Source: Penaeus vannamei
Lineage: Eukaryota > Arthropoda > Malacostraca > Decapoda > Penaeidae
NCBI RefSeq assembly: GCF_042767895.1
Contig: NC_091590.1
Coordinates: forward strand, 1,273,064 to 1,337,063
Length of the DNA stretch: 64,000 nucleotides
Direction of reading: 5' to 3'
This document shows positions 55,617-64,000 of this stretch, piece by piece; the stretch's first letter is position 1; every line of letters begins with the position of its first letter. The translations under genes were made by a program, and so were the position numbers. The notes under the pieces are model-generated. The model was not told the origin of the DNA. It made no database searches and saw only the letters and a program-made list of their open reading frames with translations.

Positions 55617-55691
55617 ATGCCGAGGTGTGAAAGACTATTCTGCGATCGCAGTCTTAGAAAAGAAGATTGCCCAAAACTGTATTGCGGGTGA
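55617..55691 (+). CDS. Cys4 micro-ORF, diverged intact copy (copy 10)
   Basis: Twenty-four codons, MPRCERLFCDRSL then four Lys/Glu/Asp residues and CPKLYCG, TGA. All four Cys keep the C-x4-C-x8-C-x4-C spacing although the DNA has diverged strongly from copies 7 and 9. The frame is open upstream for at least 40 codons without ATG and includes KFLYRHFK. It sits 197 bases before the start of the FW-tail gene. Confidence 0.6.
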   Translation: MPRCERLFCDRSLRKEDCPKLYCG

Positions 55692-55810
55692 AAGCGCGAT
55701 AATTACCAGATCTTTCTCGCGGTAATTTCCCTCCCGTTTTTCCCCCTCGTCTCGATTTTTTACAAGTTTTTCCTGTTGAGAGGGAATCAGGAATAGATGC
55801 GTTTGGGGTG

Positions 55811-55817
55811 TATAAAA
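55811..55817 (+). promoter_or_regulatory. TATA box of the diverged FW-tail gene
   Basis: TATAAAA in GGGGTGTATAAAACCCAGC, 72 bases before the ATG. A start of transcription about 30 bases on would give a short leader. Confidence 0.65.
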
Positions 55818-55888
55818 CCCAGCCGGCTGAATCGAACAATATCCATACTCTGCTTTTTCTCAGAGCAAGATAGACCCTCACCACCGCC

Positions 55889-56991
55889 ATGAATTCCACC
55901 GTTGTTGCTTGTTTTGACAAGGGTAAGTAATTTCTGTGTTGTAGTCTTGATGTTTATCTTTGTATTATTATAAAGGTAGGTAATTTCTGCGTTGTAGTCT
56001 TGATGTTTGTCTCTATTGCCTGCGATATTTGTATATGCCGTAATAAACACCTATATTATTTGTGCGTTTCTCTCTCTTCAGCTATTAAGGAGAGTAAGCT
56101 TCCCGTAGTGTTTATAACAACGCGGGAGGAAAAGTTATCGGCAACGGTTAACGGTGAGTATATTTGGGACATGATATTAGCTGTTTCACCATTAAGATTA
56201 AGCTATTGTTTAAGACGTGCGATCTCTGATATTCATATCAGCTATTAGTTTGTTAACTGAGAATATATTCTGAACACGTTCTGATATTATAACTAAACTC
56301 TTTCAGGGTATACATTGTCTTTTATTTATAACAAGTATTAGCTTTTGAGGTTCTAATGTTCCTTTCTTTATGTTGCAGCTCTGAATCAGACCAAGGGGGT
56401 CTGTTTCATCTTTGCTGGCGACGAGTCGGGTGTGCAGGTGATATCTGGGAACCCGGTCACCTCGCCTCCGATTGTCGTGGACGAACCAGGTGCGCAGGTG
56501 AAACCTGGGAACTCGCTCCCCTCACCCCCGAAACCCGTGCGTCCTCCAAGCCCCGTCAAGAACGTTGAGATAAGCCAGCCACCATCACCACCGAGGAAGC
56601 GTTCTCGTGAAGAGAGCCCAGCACGGCATGGCTCACCGTTCGTCCGATCGTCGGTCCGCCCGGGGGTTGGGTCGTTTGTCGGTCCGAGGGCATCACCAAT
56701 GCCCCAATACAGCCAGGGGTCTCCTCTAGCGTCAACCATCAAGTGGGGCAGCGAGACGTCCCCTGCAACATCACAGGCAGGGGTTTTGTCGGGGAGTGTA
56801 AACATACCCTCATCAATGTATGGGCCATCACAGCAAACACCTAGGTCCTCGCGTCCTCCTCCGTTGAAGAGGATTAAGCCTAGGAAGCTTTCCTTGTCTT
56901 TTTGGAACAAGGGCCTGACTCAAAACATGGAGAATCTGCCGCCTGTGGATGAAATATCCCAGGCGGTTGATGTCAACTTTTGGGACAGCCC

Positions 56992-56995
<4 letters not shown>
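55889..56995 (+). CDS. Three-exon FW-tail protein gene, diverged and apparently intact (unit 9)
   Basis: Exons 55889-55922, 56082-56153 and 56379-56995, all joined by phase-1 introns (donors GTAAGT and GTGAGT; acceptors CTCTTCAG and TGTTGCAG), give 240 codons. Exon 1 is MNSTVVACFDK, 11 codons as in the close copies. Exons 2 and 3 open with similar modules (AIKESKLPVVFI; ALNQTKGVCFIF) that also resemble AFEDGADPCVIV in the close copies. Then follow Pro/Ser-rich disordered sequence, a basic patch PPRKRSREES, and a C-terminus LTQNMENLPPVDEISQAVDV plus NFWDSP. No catalytic or membrane signature. The promoter is at 55811 and the poly(A) signal at 57044. Likely nuclear; function unknown. It is in the same position relative to the Cys4 ORF as in the other eight units. 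Confidence 0.7.
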
Positions 56996-57022
<27 letters not shown>

Positions 57023-57043
57023 TAAATTTTAGCATAAAAAAAA

Positions 57044-57049
57044 AATAAA
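57044..57049 (+). terminator. Poly(A) signal of the unit-9 gene
   Basis: AATAAA, 49 bases after the TAA, preceded by a T27 run. Confidence 0.6.
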
Positions 57050-57050
57050 A

Positions 57051-58612
57051 CTTTGGTCCTCCAACTACAACAGGAAGATCAAGTTCAACGAGCCAAACAT
57101 AAGGAGAAATTACACCGCATATGTAGCATGAGTAGATGGTCGAAAGCTGGACGAAGTGATCTTCTTAGAAACATGTCCTCCAGACGTCTTACCCGCACAG
57201 AAAAGGAAACTCTCCCTTGGACTCAAGTTCAGCACCGGGAAGGACAGCAAAGACTTGATTGACTATGTAGTCTCGAACCACCGCTGGACCGATACTGATA
57301 TCGACAAAGGGTTCATCCAAGGAATTACTGCTTGCTGTGTGACCGATTCGTCTTCGCGCCCCCCGGCGTTCCCTCGCAGATATGTCACCGCGTTGAAGGG
57401 CCTCCGCGACGACGAGACCATCGTGACAAAGGGGGTATTGTTGTTATGGACAAGACTGATTATACACACAAAATGAACAATTTACTTTCCGATGCTTCTG
57501 TTTACAGGAAAGGGACGAAGGGCGATGGGATGATGGAAGCTGCCAGATTCAAGAAGGCGGCGAGGGATTTACTCCTGCGGTCGACTGAGGGAAAAGGCTT
57601 GCTTCACCTGCTGGAGGAGGCCCCCTGCAACCCGTCCATGAGAGGTCTCTCGAAGGTGCACAAGCCAGGTGTACCGATGAGGCCCATCACTTCTGGCATT
57701 GGCAGCGCTCCCCATCGCCTGACGAAGTGTTTGGCGAAACCCCTCTCCGCCGCCATGGGAGTCAGTGATTCCCACCTCTCAAGAACTCTGGGGACCTCAT
57801 CAGACGTCTTCAAATTTTGTATATACAAATAAGATGATGGCTAGTTTTGATGTTAAATCCCTTTTTACGAATGTACCCACAGATGGAGCAATCCGGGCAG
57901 TCGAGGGTAACAGGTCCTATGGCAGATGAACTTCCGCTGCCTAAGCACCACTTCATAAGCCTCGTGAAGTTGTGTGTGGACTTCGGGTTCTTCGAGTTCG
58001 CAGGAGAAGAGTACCAGCAAATCAGTGGTCTTGCCATGGGCTCCCCTCTGAGCACCGTCCTAGCCTGCCTTTTCATGGAGACATTAGAAGGGCCTCCGCG
58101 ACGACGAGACCATCGTCATCACCCAGGCTAACAAAGGTGGGGGTATTGTTATGGACAAGACTGATTATACACACACAATGAACAATTTACTACAAGGATA
58201 TAATCGGCAGGCATTCGACGTGTCTCCGTTACGTAGATGATGTCCTCGTCATCGTCCCCAGAAGGTCGTGTTTACACTGTATGCTGACACAGCTGAACTC
58301 CGTCCATGAGAAAATCCAGTTCACCGTGGAGGAGGAAGTGGATCAGAAGTTACCTTTCCTGGACACACTGACCCATCGGGATGACGACGGCCTACGTTTC
58401 TCTGTATATAGAAAGCCAACGAATAAAGACGATTATATCCATTATTACTCCGCCCACAGCAGTAAAACAAAATCTGGGCTTGTAATTGGCTTCTTTCTCC
58501 GGGCACTGAGGATCTGCAGCCCTGAGTTTCTTGAGACTGAGGTTTCATATGTAATTAATTCTTATATGCACCATAAGTACCCAAAAGGTCTCCTGCTAAA
58601 CCTCAGGAAGGC
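57051..58612 (+). pseudogene. Penelope-like group B reverse transcriptase
   Basis: From LVLQLQQEDQVQRAKHKEKL (57053) through FPRRYVTALKGLRDDETIV, DKTDYTHKMNNLLSDASVYR, MRGLSKVHKPGVPMRPITSG (57640), palm motif A SFDVKSLFTNVPTDGAIRAV (57844), motif B GLAMGSPLSTVLACLFMETL (58030), motif C LRYVDDVLVIVP (58222), LPFLDT (58350) and LLLNLRKA. It is broken by frameshifts and by a 100-base duplicate of its own 57398-57487 region inserted at 58090. It ends at the minisatellite, and the GIY-YIG part is missing. It supplies the RT half that the PLE-B copies elsewhere lack. Confidence 0.85.
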
Positions 58613-58650
58613 CGGAGGAGCTGGTGGCTGGAGCTGCTGAGGACGCGCCG

Positions 58651-59730
58651 GAGAAGCACCCGCCTGCCGGGGACGCGCCGGAGAAGCACCCGCCTGCCGG
58701 GGACGCGCCGGAGAAGCACCCGCCTGCCGGGGACGCGCCGGAGAAGCACCCGCCTGCCGGGGACGCGCCGGAGAAGCACCCGCCTGCCGGGGACGCGCCG
58801 GAGAAGCACCCGCCTGCCGGGGACGCGCCGGAGAAGCACCCGCCTGCCGGGGACGCGCCGGAGAAGCACCCGCCTGCCGGGGACGCGCCGGAGGACCACC
58901 CGCCTGCCGGGGACGCGCCGGAGGACCACCCGCCTGCCGGGGACGCGCCGGAGGACCACCCGCCTGCCGGGGACGCGCCGGAGGACCACCCGCCTGCCGG
59001 GGACGCGCCGGAGGACCACCCGCCTGCCGGGGACGCGCCGGAGGACCACCCGCCTGCCGGGGACGCGCCGGAGGACCACCCGCCTGCCGGGGACGCGCCG
59101 GAGGACCACCCGCCTGCCGGGGACGCGCCGGAGGACCACCCGCCTGCCGGGGACGCGCCGGAGGACCACCCGCCTGCCGGGGACGCGCCGGAGGACCACC
59201 CGCCTGCCGGGGACGCGCCGGAGGACCACCCGCCTGCCGGGGACGCGCCGGAGGACCACCCGCCTGCCGGGGACGCGCCGGAGGACCACCCGCCTGCCGG
59301 GGACGCGCCGGAGGACCACCCGCCTGCCGGGGACGCGCCGGAGGACCACCCGCCTGCCGGGGACGCGCCGGAGGACCACCCGCCTGCCGGGGACGCGCCG
59401 GAGGACCACCCGCCTGCCGGGGACGCGCCGGAGGACCACCCGCCTGCCGGGGACGCGCCGGAGGACCACCCGCCTGCCGGGGACGCGACGGAGGACCACC
59501 CGCCTGCCGGGGACGCGACGGAGGACCACCCGCCTGCCGGGGACGCGACGGAGGACCACCCGCCTGCCGGGGACGCGACGGAGGACCACCCGCCTGCCGG
59601 GGACGCGACGGAGGACCTGCCGCCTGCCGGGGACGCGACGGAGGACCTGCCGCCTGCCGGGGACGCGACGGAGGACCTGCCGCCTGCCGGGGACGCGACG
59701 GAGGACCTGCCGCCTGCCGGGGACGCGATG
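58651..59730. repeat. Thirty-six-unit, 30-bp coding-frame minisatellite
   Basis: Exact 30-base period, unit GAGGACCACCCGCCTGCCGG plus GGACGCGCCG. Variants are in blocks: 8 units with GAGAAGCACC, 19 with GAGGACCACC, 5 ending GCGACG, then 4 with GAGGACCTGC. Because 30 is a multiple of 3, all frames stay open: GDAPEDHPPA on + (58624-59853) and RVPGRRVVLR on -. No spacer, so not CRISPR. Whether either strand is translated is unknown; the + frame starts at the broken end of a Penelope RT. Confidence 0.95.
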
Positions 59731-60222
59731 GAGGAGCTGCTTGGTCACTTCAACTTGAGGGACGAGGGTGTCGCACATATACACCGATTCGCAGAAAAGG
59801 CGCGATTCTCAAAATTCGTTAGTTCTCCTGGAAAGACTACAGTGCTCCTGTGACCTCGCCTGCTCCACTTCTCCCGTGCCTGCTGTTCTCCTGCCTCCTC
59901 CATGTGCTGTGTATAGTGTGCATAGTGCCTTTCAATATATTCCTCCCATATGTTTCCTCCAGTGTTTCACTGTTAATCTGACCGACCTGACCACCCCCTA
60001 CAAAGTGAACCCTGACAACGATTATGAACCCATGCCCTCACGTGACACTGAAAAAACTATCTCTGGCTAGAAAAGATGTATGAAGATCGTATGAGGGTAA
60101 TATTCAATGGCGTGTCATCTCTAGCCCTACTTGATAGATGCATGAAAGGCCACACACTATAGAAATGAAGGCCTACACTCAAAGCTGTGGCTGCATCAAA
60201 GTAAAACCTCTTGTAGTATATG
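59731..60222. other. No recognised gene
   Basis: Holds the end of the minisatellite frame and a 100-codon open frame (59768-60070) without family resemblance, then the 45-base motif shared with 22948-22990 at 60074. Nothing else seen. Confidence 0.4.
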
Positions 60223-61310
60223 CCCTGACGAAGCAATAGTGAAAAGGCCTTCGCCATGTTCGTGTGTTTTCTTGCCCTTCCCTTCGTTGTTCCTGTTGCA
60301 ATCTGTTCACCATGAATTCCACACGTGTGTTCTTCAACGACGATGGCGATGAACGAGAATTCATCACACGACAAAAGCTCCAAAGCATCAGAAACCGCAC
60401 GAGGTTCCTGAAGGAGTGCGTGAAGGAGCAAGTTCTCCCTCGCAGCGCAACCCCCCCCCCCCCCATCTCAAAGGCAAGTCCCACCCTTTTCCTGAAAGTG
60501 CTAAGTGTTACCTAAGGGAAGGGATTAGTGAGTGTATCGACGAGATGGAGACGCTGAGGAGCCTTCTTCCGGGAGTCCACCTTCCCCACAGACTCGTCCT
60601 CGAACTTAGAAAAGAAGAGGAGTCACAGACGGTGAGACAAGAGGTTATTAGAGCAAGCTTGTACCAACAGTGGGTGGTCTAAAGTGGTGCGTGATGATCT
60701 GATAATTAAGCTATCGCACAAACCTCTCTCACTCAAAGGCAAGCCTTGTCTTTAGGTTTGAAATTCGACACCGGTACCCTTAGGAAAGGCATGGCTGACT
60801 GTATCGAGTCCAACTACCGCAGAAATCTCTGCATTAGAAAGAGGATTCCTGCAGGGAGTTGAGACCTGTGCAGTCGCCAGCGCCAAAGGTCGTGAGCCTG
60901 CCATTCCTGCTAGGTACATCAGGGCCCTACAGGAACTTGGCAGAGACGAATCTATCGTCATTGCTCCGGCTGATAAGGGTGGCGGTGTCGTAATTATTGA
61001 CAACGCTGATTATGTCTCAAAAATGGAAATACTGCTCTCTGATGTTTCTACTTACAGAAAAGCCAAAAGAGGGAATGCGGAGGAAAGACCCCTTGAATTC
61101 AACAAAGCAGCAAGGAAGGTCCTGAGAGGTTCAGAGAAGGGAAAGTCCATGCTCCACCTACTTGTGGGAGCATCAAGACCCACAAGGAAGGTAACCCTGA
61201 GAGAACCATCACCAACGGGACCGGAAGTGCTCCACACCGCCTGGCTAAGAAACTCGCAGCTCCTCTGTCAGCCGCCCTAAACTCCATCAGCAGTTGCCAT
61301 CTATCGAACA
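60223..61310 (+). pseudogene. Penelope-like element, N-terminal half (third lineage)
   Basis: Starts MNSTRVFFNDDGDEREFITR (60312), then LRFLKE-type text (TRFLKECVKEQVLP). After frameshifts: LGLKFDTGTLRKGMADCIES, AIPARYIRALQELGRDESIV, ADKGGGVVIIDNADYVSKME and LLSDVSTYRKAKRGN, as in the group B RT at 57400-57550. It stops at the GT repeat before the palm. Confidence 0.75.
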
Positions 61311-61323
61311 CCTCGGATATGTG

Positions 61324-61326
<3 letters not shown>

Positions 61327-61408
<82 letters not shown>
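61327..61408. repeat. (GT)n microsatellite
   Basis: About 41 uninterrupted GT units, truncating the Penelope fragment. Confidence 0.98.
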
Positions 61409-61429
61409 ACAGGGACGACAACCATCAAA

Positions 61430-62100
61430 TTCTTTAGTGATACAACTGCCTTAAAAAAAGAGGGCTATTAACATTCAACAGGAAGACCATTGCCTCAATA
61501 TCATTAACCCTATAACCAGCGCTCTCACAAACAAAATCAAGCGGAAGTGCTGGCATGCGCAAAGGGGCATACCACAGTTTAGCCGCCGAAAGCATTTTTA
61601 GCCTGGGTCATGTTCATGATGCATTTCCAAAAGCCAAACAAGCATTTCTACCAATTTCTTTTTGGAAGCACCTAAATTTTATCCCCTATCCATTTAAGGT
61701 ATAAACGGTCAGCGACTAGAAGTATATTAAGCCATTAGGTAGTTGTAAATAGAATGTATTGTAGATGACTCTGGGTTCCATGTTGGGTAATGGTAGTTTC
61801 CCCGTCTCATAAAATTTAACAATTTAGCTGGCAGTTAAGTTAAGCAAGTTTATTTACTGCTGGCAGAATTTGAAAGCTGGTTCTTCTGCCCATAGACTTT
61901 TTTAAAGTTGGTGCTCCAGCATGGACCCAGCTCCATCTCGCATTATATACCGAGGTGAAGAGTATTTACCAGCGGGTGTTTAACCATTGGAGAGTACAAA
62001 ATACATCACTTATCAACATGTTAAATGCAAAAACAGCAGCATAACATCGCTATACAACGAAGGAATAGTTCATTGAGAAAGAAAAAAGTATAGGTTACAT
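61430..62100. other. No recognisable feature
   Basis: AT-moderate sequence with only short frames; no motif or repeat shared within the window. Confidence 0.5.
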
Positions 62101-62199
62101 ACAGCAACGCGCAGATATAGAGGAAAATGGACACCATCTTATAGAGCACAAGAAATGGAGTCAAAACCAACAGTTTCATACTGCTGCAGCCTATTCACC

Positions 62200-62544
62200 G
62201 TAGAGACTCGTGACACACTATTTACTTAACGTCATTAAGGAGAGTATCCACCCAGGGACAACGGTCATTAGTGATTGTTGGAAGGCACACAACTGTCTGG
62301 AGAAAGAGCTAACAACATTTAAGCGAGTCATTCATACAATTTTGTTGACTCCGACACGAAAGCTCACACAAATACGATTGAGCATAAATGGAGGGAGGCC
62401 AAAGCAAAAGTGCCCCGCTTCGGCAGGAAGTATCACCTCGCCAGGTACTTAGCCAAGGCCATTTTCCAGATGCTGTGCCCGGCGGAGAACAAGCGATTCC
62501 ATCAGTTCCTCCTCGCCACAGCTCGTTTGTACCCACCACACTGA
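62200..62544 (+). pseudogene. Merlin-type (IS1016/IS1595-like) transposase, C-terminal part
   Basis: Reads LLNVIKESIHPGTTVISDCW (second catalytic Asp) then KAHNCLEKE. After a frameshift near 62310 it continues DTKAHTNTIEHKWREAKAKV (catalytic Glu), FGRKYHLARYLAKAIFQML and ends LYPPH-TGA. The first Asp region is missing. It is the ISXO2/DDE_Tnp_IS1595 fold family, carried in animals by Merlin elements. Confidence 0.75.
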
Positions 62545-62906
62545 CGGTGTGTTATAAGTAATTATATTTTTGGTAATACTAATTAAGGCGTCCATGCTAC
62601 ATATACCGATGAAAGTACAAATTATCGTCTAGTGTTCATACATATCGGTGAAGTTAATAAAAATGTGGGGAACTCAAAGGTACTTCAAATGAAATTCAAA
62701 AGTTGCCTCTCCGAGAGAGAAAAAAAAAAGAAAAGAAAAAAAAAAAGTCCACAAACCTCGTTATCTCGAACCGTCTCGAATGTAAACAATACTGAGCTTT
62801 CTGAAAAGTTCATAAATGTTGCTGCATATCCCCAGTAAATTTGTATCAAGTTTAAACATTTGATAATACAATTATTACATTTCTTGTATTTGATATTCAT
62901 AATATT

Positions 62907-62955
<49 letters not shown>

Positions 62956-63050
62956 AGATAAACGATAATTTACGATATCTTAAATTATCCGTCGGTTAAT
63001 GTCATGAACCTATCCTTACTGATTCGACCGCCCTTTTTGAGAGTACACTT
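62545..63050. other. AT-rich spacer with (TA)n
   Basis: A (TA)n microsatellite at 62909-62952; otherwise nothing recognised. Confidence 0.6.
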
Positions 63051-63094
63051 GACATTATGACCCTTTTGTGCTGAAACTTGTGGCAAATACTGGA

Positions 63095-63840
63095 AAAAAA
63101 TGGATTGTGCGTGTGATCATGGTGTCATACTGAAAACACTGAAATGTTCAAATTGTGGCAATGAATGTAGAATAGACTACCGAAGAAAAGACCTGGTTTG
63201 ACTAATAAAAACTGGACGTGGAAACAAATTTACGCTTTTGCAATTTATTTCTAAGAAGAGTTTTTTCATATGAAATAATTAGAAATGAATGAAAAATCAT
63301 TGAGAATTCAATTAACGATTGGACAACTTTTTGTAGGGAAATGCCTATCTCTTAGTGCATGAGAAACAGTGCATTGAATGGGGGCCCAGGAAAAACGGTC
63401 GAAATTGACGAAAGTAAATTCGACAAGAGAAAATACAATGTAGGACGAGTGATAGAGAGCCAGTGGGTGTTTGGTGGCTTTTGCCGAGAAACTAATGACC
63501 TTTTTTTCGTCCCATTGAATAAAGGACTAAGACACCCTGACTACGACCCAGGACCACCATAATTTCAGACTGTTGGAAAGCTTATAACAGTCTCAACGAA
63601 GAGGGCTTCAGTCGCCTCATAGTTAATCACTCCCATAATTGTGTTGATCCCAAAACAGGCCCATACCAATAACACCGAGAGGAAGTGGAGCAACACGAAA
63701 CGCAGTCCCACAATTTGTCCGTCGGAAAGCGCATTTGGTTTGGGTATCCCACAAGGGTGTCTTTAAAGTACACCCCGAAGCAAATAAGTAACTGCACCAT
63801 TTCCTGCTTGCTGCTGCCGAGTTATACCCTTCGTCTCTTT
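63095..63840 (+). pseudogene. Merlin-type transposase, second remnant
   Basis: The N-terminal Cys-rich part is KTLKCSNCGNECRIDYRRKD (63130). Then KTVEIDESKFDKRKYNVGRV (first Asp region, 63400), WVFGGFCRETNDLFFVPL, a frameshift near 63550, TIISDCWKAYNSLNEEGF (second Asp) and VNHSHNCVDPKTGPYQ followed by a stop. The Glu region is recognisable only as decayed text. Diverged from the remnant at 62200, so a separate insertion. Confidence 0.75.
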
Positions 63841-63876
63841 AAAGTAAGCTAAATATTTTGGGGGAAGAGGGTCCCC

Positions 63877-64000
63877 GGTAGGGAATACCCCAGGGAAGGG
63901 GGTCCATGGGCTTGCTCCCCAGTAGGGAATACCCCAGGGAAGGGGGTCCATGGGTTTGCCCCCCGGTTGAAAAATAACTTAGGGAAGGGGAAAATACCCA
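63877..64000. repeat. 44-bp tandem repeat at window end
   Basis: Two close units (GTAGGGAATACCCCAGGGAA and on, starting 63877 and 63921) and a third degenerate one running to the window edge. Confidence 0.8.

Noticed and set aside
56386..56910. 174-codon reverse-strand frame over the unit-9 gene
   Set aside because: Antisense to exon 3, which has splice sites, promoter, poly(A) signal and homology to the other FW-tail genes.
58651..59730. Regular 30-bp direct repeats as a CRISPR array
   Set aside because: Repeats are contiguous with no unique spacers, in a eukaryotic context.
58603..59784. 393-codon reverse-strand frame of RVPGRRVVLR repeats
   Set aside because: It is the mirror of a 30-base minisatellite whose period keeps every stop-free frame open; no start context, promoter or non-repeat domain.
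62200..62544. Bacterial contamination suggested by the IS1595-like transposase
   Set aside because: Merlin elements of this family are native to animal genomes; the surrounding sequence is eukaryotic and AT-rich with microsatellites.

Overview
This window reads as animal (metazoan) nuclear DNA, most likely arthropod and possibly a crustacean (inference from the mix of repeat families; low certainty at genus level). There are spliced exons with GT-AG junctions, TATA boxes, AATAAA signals and abundant microsatellites. There are no bacterial operons and no ribosomal RNA genes. Nearly everything is repeat-derived and most reading frames are broken.

From 1 to about 54,600 the window is a decayed head-to-tail array of a Polinton/adintovirus-like element. 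The most complete order, all on the + strand, is: protein-primed family B DNA polymerase (PolB), purine-rich tract, A32-type packaging ATPase, a tiny Cys-rich ORF (C-x4-C-x8-C-x4-C), a two-exon gene for a nuclear-looking Ser/Pro-rich protein ending in an FWGSP tail, a poly(A) signal, a second mini-ORF ending in the same tail with its own poly(A) signal, and then the next unit. Eight closely related units start at about 1.4, 9.0, 21.1, 24.5, 35.6, 41.9, 44.5 and 49.8 kb. A ninth, strongly diverged unit (55.6-57.0 kb) keeps the small Cys ORF and an apparently intact three-exon homologue of the tail gene. No capsid, protease or integrase gene was recognised.

The array is riddled with retroelements. 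A Penelope-like element (PLE-A, reverse transcriptase N-terminal half) sits between the tail genes and the next PolB. A second Penelope group (PLE-B, with GIY-YIG endonuclease) plus an RTE-type non-LTR fragment (endonuclease and linker, never the RT domain) replaces the A32 region in most units. Junctions are the same from copy to copy, so the composite was amplified as one block. A piggyBac element (11.6-14.9 kb) sits at a TTAA inside PLE-A, a long-TIR DNA element lies at 29.5-31.1 kb, and a large segmental duplication relates 15.1-18.96 kb to 27.5-33.4 kb.

From 57 kb to the end the window holds PLE-B-like reverse transcriptase, a 36-unit 30-bp minisatellite in open frame, another PLE fragment, a GT microsatellite, two Merlin (IS1016/IS1595-like) transposase remnants and a terminal 44-bp tandem repeat.

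The most interesting material is the pair of linked genes that travel with PolB and A32: the 24-codon Cys4 ORF, conserved by synonymous change between distant copies, and the NLS/SIM-like/FW-tail protein family. I could not assign either to a known family.
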